A stretch of 64,000 bases of DNA from Candidatus Methanoperedens sp. BLZ2 (lineage in GTDB: Archaea; Halobacteriota; Methanosarcinia; Methanosarcinales; Methanoperedenaceae): contig NZ_NTMG01000074.1 in NCBI RefSeq assembly GCF_002487355.1, positions 1 to 64,000 on the forward strand, written 5' to 3'. The position numbers were made by a program, and so were the translations under genes. How positions within the stretch are numbered: the stretch's first letter is position 1; each line of letters begins with the position of its first letter. Below, piece by piece: positions 44,097 through 52,388 of this stretch. The notes below the pieces were generated by a model. The model worked only from the letters and a program-made list of their open reading frames with translations. It was not told the DNA's origin and ran no database searches.

Positions 44097-46235
44097 ATGG
44101 ATCTCAATGCTCTACGAGTTTTCGATAGCATTCATTCACTCTCTATCACCGAAGAGGAGTTTTCCGATCTGGAGAGAGAACAGAAGGCCACGGATAGAAC
44201 TGGCGTGTATATTCGATGCGTCAGGCAGGGCTATTCCATAGCCGTCAGCCATGATGAGAACCACAAAATCATAATCAGGGAAATAAAGAAAGATTTTCCT
44301 ACACCGTGTAGAGTTCTGTTTAAGACTCTCATACCCTTCGATGAACTGCCAGAGGAGATATATACGCTTCATGCAATCGCGCAGTACAGGGCGCTGGATA
44401 CCGATATGAAATTCAGATCCAATAACATGGAAGAGTTAAAGGACAGGATATGCGAGAGGTTCATTGATAACTTCCCCAAGGAGCTCGGGCGTTTTTACGA
44501 TGACACTCACTACAACGAACTGCACTCTTATGATGAAGATAAGAGAGCTACATGGGGAGAGCTAAAGACAAAGCTCATCGAAAGACAGCTACGGGCTCTT
44601 TTCTGGCTTTTTGGCGAGGATTACGAGAAGTTTGAGAGAGAAGTTAAGGTTGCCAGGAAAAACGTCCCCAGGATCATCAAAGTCTTCGAGAGGAACAACA
44701 GAAGGATGGCTATCATCCAGAGGTCAGATGATTACGAGAAGAGAAGGGGAGGTATGATGTATAACCCCGCATGGTTCGAATCCGTGAAGGGCAATGTCCT
44801 TATGATCAGGTGCTTTAAGCCAGGCAATCCTCAGTACAACTATGTAGACCTTAACCGGGAAATGTATCTTCCGAATGGGATAGATGAAACTGCAGAGATA
44901 TGGCTGGATGATGACCTTTTTGAGAAAATAGACTATCCGGAACTGAAAGTTTTTTCAAAACGGCTTTTCTCAGGAAGGGAGGCAGAGAATCTCAACGGCA
45001 AGAGATGGACTCTCCTTACAGCTGACGAGTTCAATAAAAAGCAGACTCTTCTACGAATTGAGGTGATGAGCGCGACAAGGCATCACCAGGAAGAGGAAGC
45101 GAAGAAAGCACTTGTAAAGAATATAGAGGCGCAGTTCAAAAAGGGAAAGGTAGTAAGACAGGGTATTACGTTCACGAAGAATAGCATAGAATGTGAAGGC
45201 GTTCTCGTTAAAAACGATAGGCTGGGTCATTTTGTGATGCGTAATAACATTCATCTCCAAAGGGAACCGGAGTTCTCGAAAATAGTAAAGGACTTCATTT
45301 GTTTTATTCTGAACATAGATGCAGTATGGAGCAACTATTCTTCTGGAGTGAATTACGTATGTAATTTCGCTGGAAAAGAAACAATACTGATCGGAAAAGT
45401 GAAGCTGTGTATTGAGAACCGGAAAAATAGCATTTTTGTAAATGACCACAGGATAGCAAAGAATGACCTTGTAGATGTAATATTCACAGCTCTGTTTCAC
45501 AGGAATCAGAATGATTTCGATCAATATCTGGCATACAGTTCAAGGGTTAATCTGACACTGCAGAAGGTTCTCTCAGATGGTGGGATCTCATTTGAACTCA
45601 AGATAGATAAAACAACAGATAATGAGCTTCCAACAGATGAAGCTAAGATGATCCTTTCGCTGCCTTTACATCGCGAGAAGAATAAGAATTTCACCACTAT
45701 CAATGGAACGGATTATCAGATACAGGATTTAAACGCGTTCTTTGATCTTGGGAAGGACATTAACAGCGCGAGGATAGGTTACGGAGGTGGCGGATATCTC
45801 CAGAGAACAATAAGGCTTCTGTATAAGGCGATCAAGGGGATATCACCAAAAGAGATCGGAGAAATAATAAAGAACGGTGAACAGGAATATGCAAGGTTAC
45901 AGGAAAGAAGACGCCTGGAGAATGCAGAGAAGTTAAAGAAAGCAAACGGTTTCCTGGCAGAGGCAGTAAGGCTTAGTAAGGCCGAGAAGTTAAAAGATGG
46001 CTACTTAGTGGTCGGTAAGAGCGGGAAGCCATACACAGTTAACTCAAATACCCTTGCAGTGTACGATATGGAGAATGGCGGCAAGGGGAGATACTGTTGC
46101 ATTGTGGATATGGGTACATCAACAGATGAAGAATGGGGACGCAAGGATGCCCTGGCTAAAAGACTCTTGATGTTAGCGCACGACCTCAAAGTAGCAGATG
46201 AAATTCATACGTTAGAATTGGAGCCAGAGTTATGA
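44097..46235 (+). CDS. Large plasmid-module protein, unknown
   Basis: This 712-aa protein is charged, mostly helical, with a GGGGYLQRTIRLLYKAIKG segment at ~560-580 and a coiled-coil-like GEQEYARLQERRRLENAEKLKKA at ~595-620. No catalytic motif is seen. GAGGTGATG precedes the start. Its stop overlaps the ATG of the E1-like gene, so it may function with it. The gene follows leader copy C, so the two probably form the second operon of the module. Confidence 0.6.
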   Translation: MDLNALRVFDSIHSLSITEEEFSDLEREQKATDRTGVYIRCVRQGYSIAVSHDENHKIIIREIKKDFPTPCRVLFKTLIPFDELPEEIYTLHAIAQYRALDTDMKFRSNNMEELKDRICERFIDNFPKELGRFYDDTHYNELHSYDEDKRATWGELKTKLIERQLRALFWLFGEDYEKFEREVKVARKNVPRIIKVFERNNRRMAIIQRSDDYEKRRGGMMYNPAWFESVKGNVLMIRCFKPGNPQYNYVDLNREMYLPNGIDETAEIWLDDDLFEKIDYPELKVFSKRLFSGREAENLNGKRWTLLTADEFNKKQTLLRIEVMSATRHHQEEEAKKALVKNIEAQFKKGKVVRQGITFTKNSIECEGVLVKNDRLGHFVMRNNIHLQREPEFSKIVKDFICFILNIDAVWSNYSSGVNYVCNFAGKETILIGKVKLCIENRKNSIFVNDHRIAKNDLVDVIFTALFHRNQNDFDQYLAYSSRVNLTLQKVLSDGGISFELKIDKTTDNELPTDEAKMILSLPLHREKNKNFTTINGTDYQIQDLNAFFDLGKDINSARIGYGGGGYLQRTIRLLYKAIKGISPKEIGEIIKNGEQEYARLQERRRLENAEKLKKANGFLAEAVRLSKAEKLKDGYLVVGKSGKPYTVNSNTLAVYDMENGGKGRYCCIVDMGTSTDEEWGRKDALAKRLLMLAHDLKVADEIHTLELEPEL

Positions 46236-46819
46236 AGATTCTTATAATCGGGGCTGGCGGCATTGGATCGTATCTTATCGCAGAGGTTTGCAGGTTAATC
46301 GAGATAGAACAGATTGACCCAAATACGGATCTGGTAATTGCAGATAATGACCTGGCAGAAATGGAGCAGGTAAAGTACCAGAATTTCACTTTTGCGGAAG
46401 CCGGATTGAACAAGGCCCAGGCATTGGCAAAAAGGTTCAAGCACGTTGGCGTTACAGCGATAAAGGACAGAATAAAATCGGATAAACAGCTCAAAGGCTA
46501 CGATCTCATATTTCTCTGCGTGGACAATGATCCAACAAGGGAACTGGTCATAAAATACTGTTTCTCAAAAAAAGTGGATTTCCTGGATCTGCGCTCTTCC
46601 GGAAGGACGGTATCAGCATTCCCAAAGTTAGAGAAAGCCAGTGATAATCTGAAGTTCGTTGATAGCAACGATACGGCCTGCTATTCTTGTCAGGACCGCG
46701 AAAACCTGCTAATGGGCAGGATAGATGAAGGGAATAAGATAGTTGCCCTTATTGGAGTTCAGATGATGCTGAACAAGTTCCGCGGGATGAATAACAGGGC
46801 GATTAACCTGGCAATATGA
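46232..46819 (+). CDS. E1/ThiF-family ATP-binding protein
   Basis: This 195-aa protein is a Rossmann-fold adenylating enzyme: ILIIGAGGIGSYLIAEV, ADNDLAEMEQVKYQNF (the D-x-D/E...QN type motif), KAQALAKRF and LIFLCVDNDPTREL. CYSCQ (residues ~148-152) may bind zinc. It resembles the ThiF/PRTRC-type plasmid E1 proteins that activate small Ubl or sulfur carriers. No transfer Cys is certain. Its start overlaps the 712-aa gene by 4 nt. Confidence 0.75.
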   Translation: MKILIIGAGGIGSYLIAEVCRLIEIEQIDPNTDLVIADNDLAEMEQVKYQNFTFAEAGLNKAQALAKRFKHVGVTAIKDRIKSDKQLKGYDLIFLCVDNDPTRELVIKYCFSKKVDFLDLRSSGRTVSAFPKLEKASDNLKFVDSNDTACYSCQDRENLLMGRIDEGNKIVALIGVQMMLNKFRGMNNRAINLAI

Positions 46820-46844
46820 AACGCAATTCGTTCAAGGCGAGTGA

Positions 46845-46861
46845 GCAGGTTCAAACCCTGC
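46845..46861 (+). other. T-arm-like hairpin before 46907 gene
   Basis: GCAGG-TTCAAAC-CCTGC is a perfect 5-bp stem with a 7-nt loop, identical in form to a tRNA T-arm. No tRNA body surrounds it. It lies 45 nt before the ATG at 46907 and may act as a leader hairpin or be a tRNA scar. Confidence 0.35.
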
Positions 46862-46906
46862 CATGCGCATTCCCCTCGGTAGAGGAGAACATAAGGAGAG
46901 ATCTAA

Positions 46907-47407
46907 ATGGAACATGATTTGACAGACAGAATCCCCTTCAGGATAGAAAGCAAGCGAGGGGACGATACTCTCGGAACGAATACGAAAACCGGGACGGTAT
47001 TAACTGATTTCGAAGCAACAGAGAAAGGAGTACCGTTTCAATCCGGCGTCCCCAGGGACAAGATACTGGAAGCAATAGAGAAGGCATTGAAACAGGAGAA
47101 ATGGGTCTGTGTGGAAAAGAAGGATGGAACCACTGAGCTCCTAACGCAAAAGGATATCCCGAAGGTCCAGGATGAGAATGCCATTGAACCGGCAGTCATG
47201 GTCAATAGCGGAAATCGGGAGGATACATCACAGCCTCCAAAAAAGGAATGGGAAGGAGATTTAAAACCTATGCAGGTATCAACAAAGAAACCAGGGGTTA
47301 CAAATCAAACGATAGATCCGGTTCATGCGAAGCAAAAGGAAGAATGGGTCAGCAAGTTCGCAAATATAAAAAGCGCAACAGCAACCCACAAGGGCAAAGG
47401 TGGTTAA
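46907..47407 (+). CDS. 166-aa protein ending in Gly-Gly, Ubl candidate
   Basis: This protein follows the E1/ThiF-like gene. Its N-terminal half is folded-looking (IPFRIESKRGDDTLG, RDKILEAIEKALKQEKWVCVEKKDGTTELLT); the second half is low-complexity and charged. It ends GKGG, the kind of C-terminus that E1 enzymes activate on ubiquitin-like or sulfur-carrier proteins. The caution is that the last codons, GGTGGT, also form the ribosome binding site for the next gene. AAGGAGAG precedes the ATG. Confidence 0.55.
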   Translation: MEHDLTDRIPFRIESKRGDDTLGTNTKTGTVLTDFEATEKGVPFQSGVPRDKILEAIEKALKQEKWVCVEKKDGTTELLTQKDIPKVQDENAIEPAVMVNSGNREDTSQPPKKEWEGDLKPMQVSTKKPGVTNQTIDPVHAKQKEEWVSKFANIKSATATHKGKGG

Positions 47408-47408
47408 C

Positions 47409-47681
47409 ATGGATCTCAAGACACTGTTAAAGAAGCTCAAAGAGGATAAAACGAGAATCATGATAAACGGGCTCGGCTCAGGAGACATCAGGGGCTTGAT
47501 TATGGAGGTTCAGGATGACTATATCGTCTATGAACTCTGCGATGCGCAAAAGGAGAAGCATTCAGGGAAAGAGAAGGTAAAAAAGGAGGTCAAATACATA
47601 CCGATCTCAAGCATTTTTGATATGAGTGAAGGCGAGAAGGAAAATGTTAATGTTCCAAACCTGTCCACCTTTAATAAATAA
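47409..47681 (+). CDS. Small SH3/Sm-like protein
   Basis: The ATG at 47409 is chosen because the in-frame GTG at 47400 lies in the previous gene. The product is 90 aa. IMINGLGSGDIRGLIMEVQDDYIVYELCDA, KKEVKYIPISSIFDMSEGEK has the strand pattern of small SH3-like or Sm-like barrels, in which a DNA/RNA-binding function is common. The name is tentative. It ends the second operon of the module. Confidence 0.5.
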   Translation: MDLKTLLKKLKEDKTRIMINGLGSGDIRGLIMEVQDDYIVYELCDAQKEKHSGKEKVKKEVKYIPISSIFDMSEGEKENVNVPNLSTFNK

Positions 47682-47901
47682 TCAATCTATTTTTCGTAGA
47701 ACACGAGCAGTTATTCAATAAACAGGATTATCGACGACGTTAAGTGGACGGCAGGGTCCAAAATGGAGATTGAAATCGATTGCTATGGATTGAAGTTGAG
47801 CATTAAATTTGTTAAATTCGCATCATGTTAACATCTCTTCTTGAAATGGCAAAATTAGAGATCGTCTTTTACTGAAGAACGTGAAAGTAATCAAGCAGTA
47901 T

Positions 47902-48204
47902 TTACAAACGACTGATAGAGGACAGCCAGGCTTTCACGCCCTCTGAGCTGAACGTTGTTTCAAATTCCGCTTCCCTGATGTAATTGATCTTCCAACCTTT
48001 GCTGAACGCTGCCCGTATCTCAGCCTGAGTCACTCTCCTTGGCCCGTATGTTCCCGGCTCATGCTCACTGAAACAGAGCATGAAATATTTACTGTCAGGA
48101 TAGAGCGCAGAATATAAATTTGCAGCAAAAATTGGTCGCTCCTCATCCGAGAACACATGAAACAGACCGCAGTCTGCATAAACCATCGGCGCAGTATCAA
48201 CATT
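47902..48204 (-). pseudogene. C-terminal fragment of a SAM-dependent methyltransferase
   Basis: Minus-strand frame, about 100 codons, with DCGLFHVFSDEERPIFAANLYSAL, GTYGPRRVTQAEIRAAF and EAEFETTF. This is the C-terminal half of a thiopurine-type class I methyltransferase. The N-terminal SAM-binding half is missing. The fragment is in frame directly after the GajB stop, so the Gabija pair probably landed in or replaced the 5' part. Confidence 0.65.
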
Positions 48205-50079
48205 TCAAAAATCATGGGTTTCAACTAATCCGGACTCATGTAACATACTATATAACGATGTTATATGAGATATGCTGCCTGGGTAGCGATTATTAGGTCT
48301 ATTTTCACAAAATGTAAAAATAACTCGCACTTTGGCTCTTGAAAACGCTACAAAAAAAGCACAAGTATCCTCTTCAGGTTGTTTTCTGAAATTCCAAAAT
48401 GCACCATTTTCCAAACCGATGAAAATAATAGTATTATATTCGAGACCTTTGCTTTTATGTATTGTCATGAGAGGGAGGGAATCTTTTCCTCTCAAAGATT
48501 CAACAGATTTTACCCAATTGTCATATGATTCAAATTCTTTCCATAAATATTTGGATAATTCATTAATTTGTTGGATGAAGAATGTACCCTGCTTATATTG
48601 AGGATAATGATTCAAAAATTTTTCTTTGCCAAAAAAATCTATTATTTTATATAATCCTGATATCAATTCTTTTTCATTAGTTATGCCTAAGAATAATTTG
48701 TAAATTTTTTCAATTTCTAAATTGAATTTTTGATCAAATAATCTCAGTTTCTCGTAATCCGAATCTTCGTCCAAATAGAATGATTTCATTAATTTTGTAA
48801 GTTCGCGTGTATTCAACCATTCTTCTTTTGCACTTTTAGAGATGGCACACATAATTACATCCAATAGTATTCTGACACATTCTTCCGATATCAAGTCTTG
48901 TAGCTTACTTTCATTTCTTATCTTTACATCATATTTTGCCATTTCATTGATCAAATTGCCACAATACTCGTCTGGTAATTGTTTTACAATGATGCAAATA
49001 TCATTAGGATTCAAACCATCATCATCAATCCATTTTTTTATTTCATGTGAAATGACTTCTGCCTCTTTTTGGCTATTCTTGAAGTTCCATATTTCGCAAA
49101 CTCCATCTTCATCGTCCCAACCTTCATGTGCAGATATGTTATTATTATCACCACTTATATTTTCTATCAGTATCTTTTGTATTTCAATAAGTCTGGGAGC
49201 TGAACGATAATTCATTAATAATTCACATGTTTCGGCATCAAAATCGTCTTTAAATTTATTAAATACTTCTACATCTGCTCCTGCCCATACCATTATCCTT
49301 TGTTTTTTATCGCCGACTGCAGTTAATATCGTATTTGTATTAAAAAAACATGTTTTAATAAGATCATATTGATATGTCGTAGTATCCTGAAATTCATCTA
49401 AGAAAACATGACTGTAAGATAAAACAAGAGCGGTATGAATTTTCTTATTTTCTCGTATCAAAAACTCACTTAATCTTGAAATCATTGAGAATGATAATTT
49501 TGATTGTGTCTCAGACCCTACCTTTAAACCATTCATCCAAACTCTGAATATTAGGGCATTTAAATCCCAATTTGAACCAGAATCTAGAGGCAACCTCTTA
49601 ACTGATAGATACTTCCAATATTCTTTTTCTTCGCTCTTCAAATTCAACTTAGGAACTGGCCTAAGCGAACCAAAATATTGATCAAACATTTTTTTATCGT
49701 CAAAAACGATCTCATAGTTTTGGGACGGCCTATAATCATTTGGCAAAGCTTTCCTAAAATGATCAAGAATTCCTTTGGCAAATGAATCATAAGTGAGTGA
49801 AACAAATCTTTGAGCTAAATCATCCCCACATCTCTTTCTAACTCTTTCTGCAAGATTTTTTGCTGCATCTTTCTTGAAGCTAATAGCAAGTATCTTTCTT
49901 GGCCATTTACAAGTATTTGTTTGCAGCAAAAAACAAGCTCTTTGAGCAAGTAGTTCTGTTTTTCCCGCTCCAGGGCCAGCAAGTACACAATAATTTTTCG
50001 ATGATTTAACTGTCTCCAGAGCTTTTTTTTCCAAATCTAAATCATTTACTGGTTTCCAATCAACTGGAGTAATTCTCAA
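48205..50079 (-). CDS. gajB: Gabija helicase GajB (UvrD-like)
   Basis: This 624-aa superfamily 1 helicase has VLAGPGAGKTELLAQRACFLL (motif I), VFLDEFQDTTTYQYDLI (II) and PLMTIHKSKGLEYNTIIFIGLENGAFW (a UvrD-type motif V/VI region). It probably starts with TTG at 50079, after TAGGTGATT. In known Gabija, GajB is the second component, activated by DNA ends or nucleotide depletion, and acts with the GajA nuclease. The gene lies 10 bp downstream of gajA on the same strand. Confidence 0.85.
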   Translation of the reverse strand: MRITPVDWKPVNDLDLEKKALETVKSSKNYCVLAGPGAGKTELLAQRACFLLQTNTCKWPRKILAISFKKDAAKNLAERVRKRCGDDLAQRFVSLTYDSFAKGILDHFRKALPNDYRPSQNYEIVFDDKKMFDQYFGSLRPVPKLNLKSEEKEYWKYLSVKRLPLDSGSNWDLNALIFRVWMNGLKVGSETQSKLSFSMISRLSEFLIRENKKIHTALVLSYSHVFLDEFQDTTTYQYDLIKTCFFNTNTILTAVGDKKQRIMVWAGADVEVFNKFKDDFDAETCELLMNYRSAPRLIEIQKILIENISGDNNNISAHEGWDDEDGVCEIWNFKNSQKEAEVISHEIKKWIDDDGLNPNDICIIVKQLPDEYCGNLINEMAKYDVKIRNESKLQDLISEECVRILLDVIMCAISKSAKEEWLNTRELTKLMKSFYLDEDSDYEKLRLFDQKFNLEIEKIYKLFLGITNEKELISGLYKIIDFFGKEKFLNHYPQYKQGTFFIQQINELSKYLWKEFESYDNWVKSVESLRGKDSLPLMTIHKSKGLEYNTIIFIGLENGAFWNFRKQPEEDTCAFFVAFSRAKVRVIFTFCENRPNNRYPGSISHITSLYSMLHESGLVETHDF

Positions 50080-50089
50080 ATTTAATCAC

Positions 50090-52135
50090 CTATGTAGCTA
50101 CTTGTTTTAAAGAAGAAAAAGGATCATTTTTTAGCTCGGATGCAATTGCATTAACTACTTTTTTTAGTGATTCAGGCATATTTTCTTTAAACGAGGAAGT
50201 ATCCAGCATTGTCATTGCGAGAATGTGGGTCCCAGGTTTTCCTCGGTCAAGGAATAAATAAGGGTACCACAACATCAACTCTTTCTCAAAATCTTGATAA
50301 GAATTTCCATTTCCACCACTTTCTTTCAATGTATGTCTAATACATGTCTCTATTTTTTTAGTGTATCCATTATTATCAGTTTCTTTGTCTGGTATACGAG
50401 GGCCTTCTCCGGTTGGTACAGTTCTCTGGTAGTATTCCTTGAAGGCTTTTAGCATTGAAAAGTCAAGATCTAGAGGAGATGAAAAATATACTCCATAACT
50501 TTCAAGGTGTTGTACCCAAGACATCATTGTTTGTCCGTCCTCCTTTGAATTTAACGGCCATGTGTGCATAGAGTCAAGATCAGATTGCGTAAGACCACTT
50601 TTTCCACAAATATCATCAAATGATATACCATTTTCTATAAGTTGATTTATTACATATTTTATTATCCCCCAACCTCCTGTCGCACGTTCAGAGTCTAAAT
50701 CAAGAAGAGTAATAAAAGGTATTTCAATCTCACTTAATAATTTCCAAAAATGATTGACGAATCTGCCACCCAATGGAACAACGCATATTCCACACGAGTC
50801 TATCTTTGAACCAAGAGTTTCTATCGCTTTTGGAATAATGATAGATTCTGTGTCTCCTTCACCAAATACGACTAATCTAGCAAAGTATATTTCGGGATAA
50901 CAAGTAACTGCTTCTTTTACATACTTGTGTGCATCATCTACTTTATCAGGTAGTAAGATTTTATTTACTTTTGTACATAAATTCTCTTTGCTTATTCTCA
51001 AATGGCGAATTGATTCGGGTTTAATTCTTTTTACTATTGAAGGAGAATGAGACGTCAGTATCACTTGAGAATTCTTTTTCTTAGAGATTTGATCTAGGTT
51101 GTCAATTATCCTCCCTAAAAGTTGAGGTGCTATGTGGTTCTCTGGTTCTTCAACAGCTAGAATGGTTAAAGCTGGAGGCAATAAATTAAATGCCTTTTCT
51201 TCAGCACTTTCAGTTTGAGATATAAATTCAATCTCAAGCAATGAATTCACTAGAGACAAATAGAATAAGGATTTTAATCCTTCTCCCAAGGAGTTAATAT
51301 TGTAAGACTTTGGAATTTCCGTAGGAGAAAACTCAATATCAATTTTGTTCAAAATACTATTTAAATCGCTATTTGTAAATTTAATTTTGGTTTCTGTGTA
51401 TCTGGAATCTTTATGAAAAGACTGCCACTGAGTCTGAATAATCGTTTGTACTTGTTTAACTCCAACTTGATTATCAAAGATAGAGTTAACGGGTTTCATA
51501 TTATTGTTAATTTGCTCATTGATATCCTTAGGCCAATTAATCCCATTTAGAATTCTCCAAAGTATAGTACCAGAAGCATTTTTCAACTGGTGCGAAGGTT
51601 CTCTTACAGCGGGAACATAAATCATTTGAATATTTGATCTTATATCACTTACTTTCGCAGGAGATCTATTATCTTCATTCCCGTCATCTTCTTCTCTTGA
51701 TACAGTTATAAATGATAGTTTCGAATCGATGTCACCATCAGGCGTATTATTTTTTTTCCAACAAGCATCTAATCGAATTCTGATATAAGGATCACCGTCA
51801 ACATCCTCTACGACCATTCTCTGAAATAAATTAGGCACAGTTTTCTCAGCTGCCGTTTTGTCAGTCACTAATTCAGGGAAGGAAATAATAGCTTCAATGA
51901 TTAGATCATTTTCATCTATTTCCTCGGGTTTTTTTCCCATAGGTACATGGAAATCGGATCTTTTGATTTCCCTCTCTTCTCCATTCCTGCCAAATAACTT
52001 TAGTAAGGCCCCTAATATCGCGGATTTTCCACTGCTATTAGCACCAATTATACTAGTTAAATTATCAAACTCAATAGTTTCCTCATCTGACCCGAAACAT
52101 CTGAAGTTTTTAAGAATGAGTTCTTTAATTATCAT
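50090..52135 (-). CDS. gajA: Gabija nuclease GajA (OLD-type ATPase-TOPRIM)
   Basis: This 681-aa OLD-type protein has Walker A IIGANSSGKSAILGALLKLF at the N-terminus, LAVEEPENHIAPQLLGRII and VILTSHSPSIVKRI (ABC-type signature and switch) at about 325-370, and a TOPRIM domain with VVFGEGDTESIIIPKA and FITLLDLDSE. GajA is a DNA nuclease that, in characterised Gabija systems, is regulated by nucleotide levels. The gene precedes gajB by 10 bp, and both are AT-rich, in keeping with the island. Confidence 0.85.
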   Translation of the reverse strand: MIIKELILKNFRCFGSDEETIEFDNLTSIIGANSSGKSAILGALLKLFGRNGEEREIKRSDFHVPMGKKPEEIDENDLIIEAIISFPELVTDKTAAEKTVPNLFQRMVVEDVDGDPYIRIRLDACWKKNNTPDGDIDSKLSFITVSREEDDGNEDNRSPAKVSDIRSNIQMIYVPAVREPSHQLKNASGTILWRILNGINWPKDINEQINNNMKPVNSIFDNQVGVKQVQTIIQTQWQSFHKDSRYTETKIKFTNSDLNSILNKIDIEFSPTEIPKSYNINSLGEGLKSLFYLSLVNSLLEIEFISQTESAEEKAFNLLPPALTILAVEEPENHIAPQLLGRIIDNLDQISKKKNSQVILTSHSPSIVKRIKPESIRHLRISKENLCTKVNKILLPDKVDDAHKYVKEAVTCYPEIYFARLVVFGEGDTESIIIPKAIETLGSKIDSCGICVVPLGGRFVNHFWKLLSEIEIPFITLLDLDSERATGGWGIIKYVINQLIENGISFDDICGKSGLTQSDLDSMHTWPLNSKEDGQTMMSWVQHLESYGVYFSSPLDLDFSMLKAFKEYYQRTVPTGEGPRIPDKETDNNGYTKKIETCIRHTLKESGGNGNSYQDFEKELMLWYPYLFLDRGKPGTHILAMTMLDTSSFKENMPESLKKVVNAIASELKNDPFSSLKQVAT

Positions 52136-52388
52136 ATTTATCCCCTATTCAAATTATTTAAATTTCAATCACATGAACAAATTGTGAGCATTAAAAGGCG
52201 GCACTGTATAAATATCTTGTGCGTATCGTAAATGTAAGCTACGATTTGAGGTTTAAGACAAGAATTTCCGGAATTTTTTACTAATGTTAGCGCGAACTCC
52301 CCATCCCGCAGACATAGTATACACTGTGGATGTACTATGCCTGTTTAGGGCGTTTTTCAGGAATATATAAAATTTTTTCCGGTTATAT

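Noticed and set aside
46845-46861. tRNA gene or fragment from T-arm-like hairpin
   Set aside because: Stem and 7-nt loop fit a T-arm, but no acceptor partner, D-arm or anticodon arm is found within 70 nt upstream, so I list only a hairpin.
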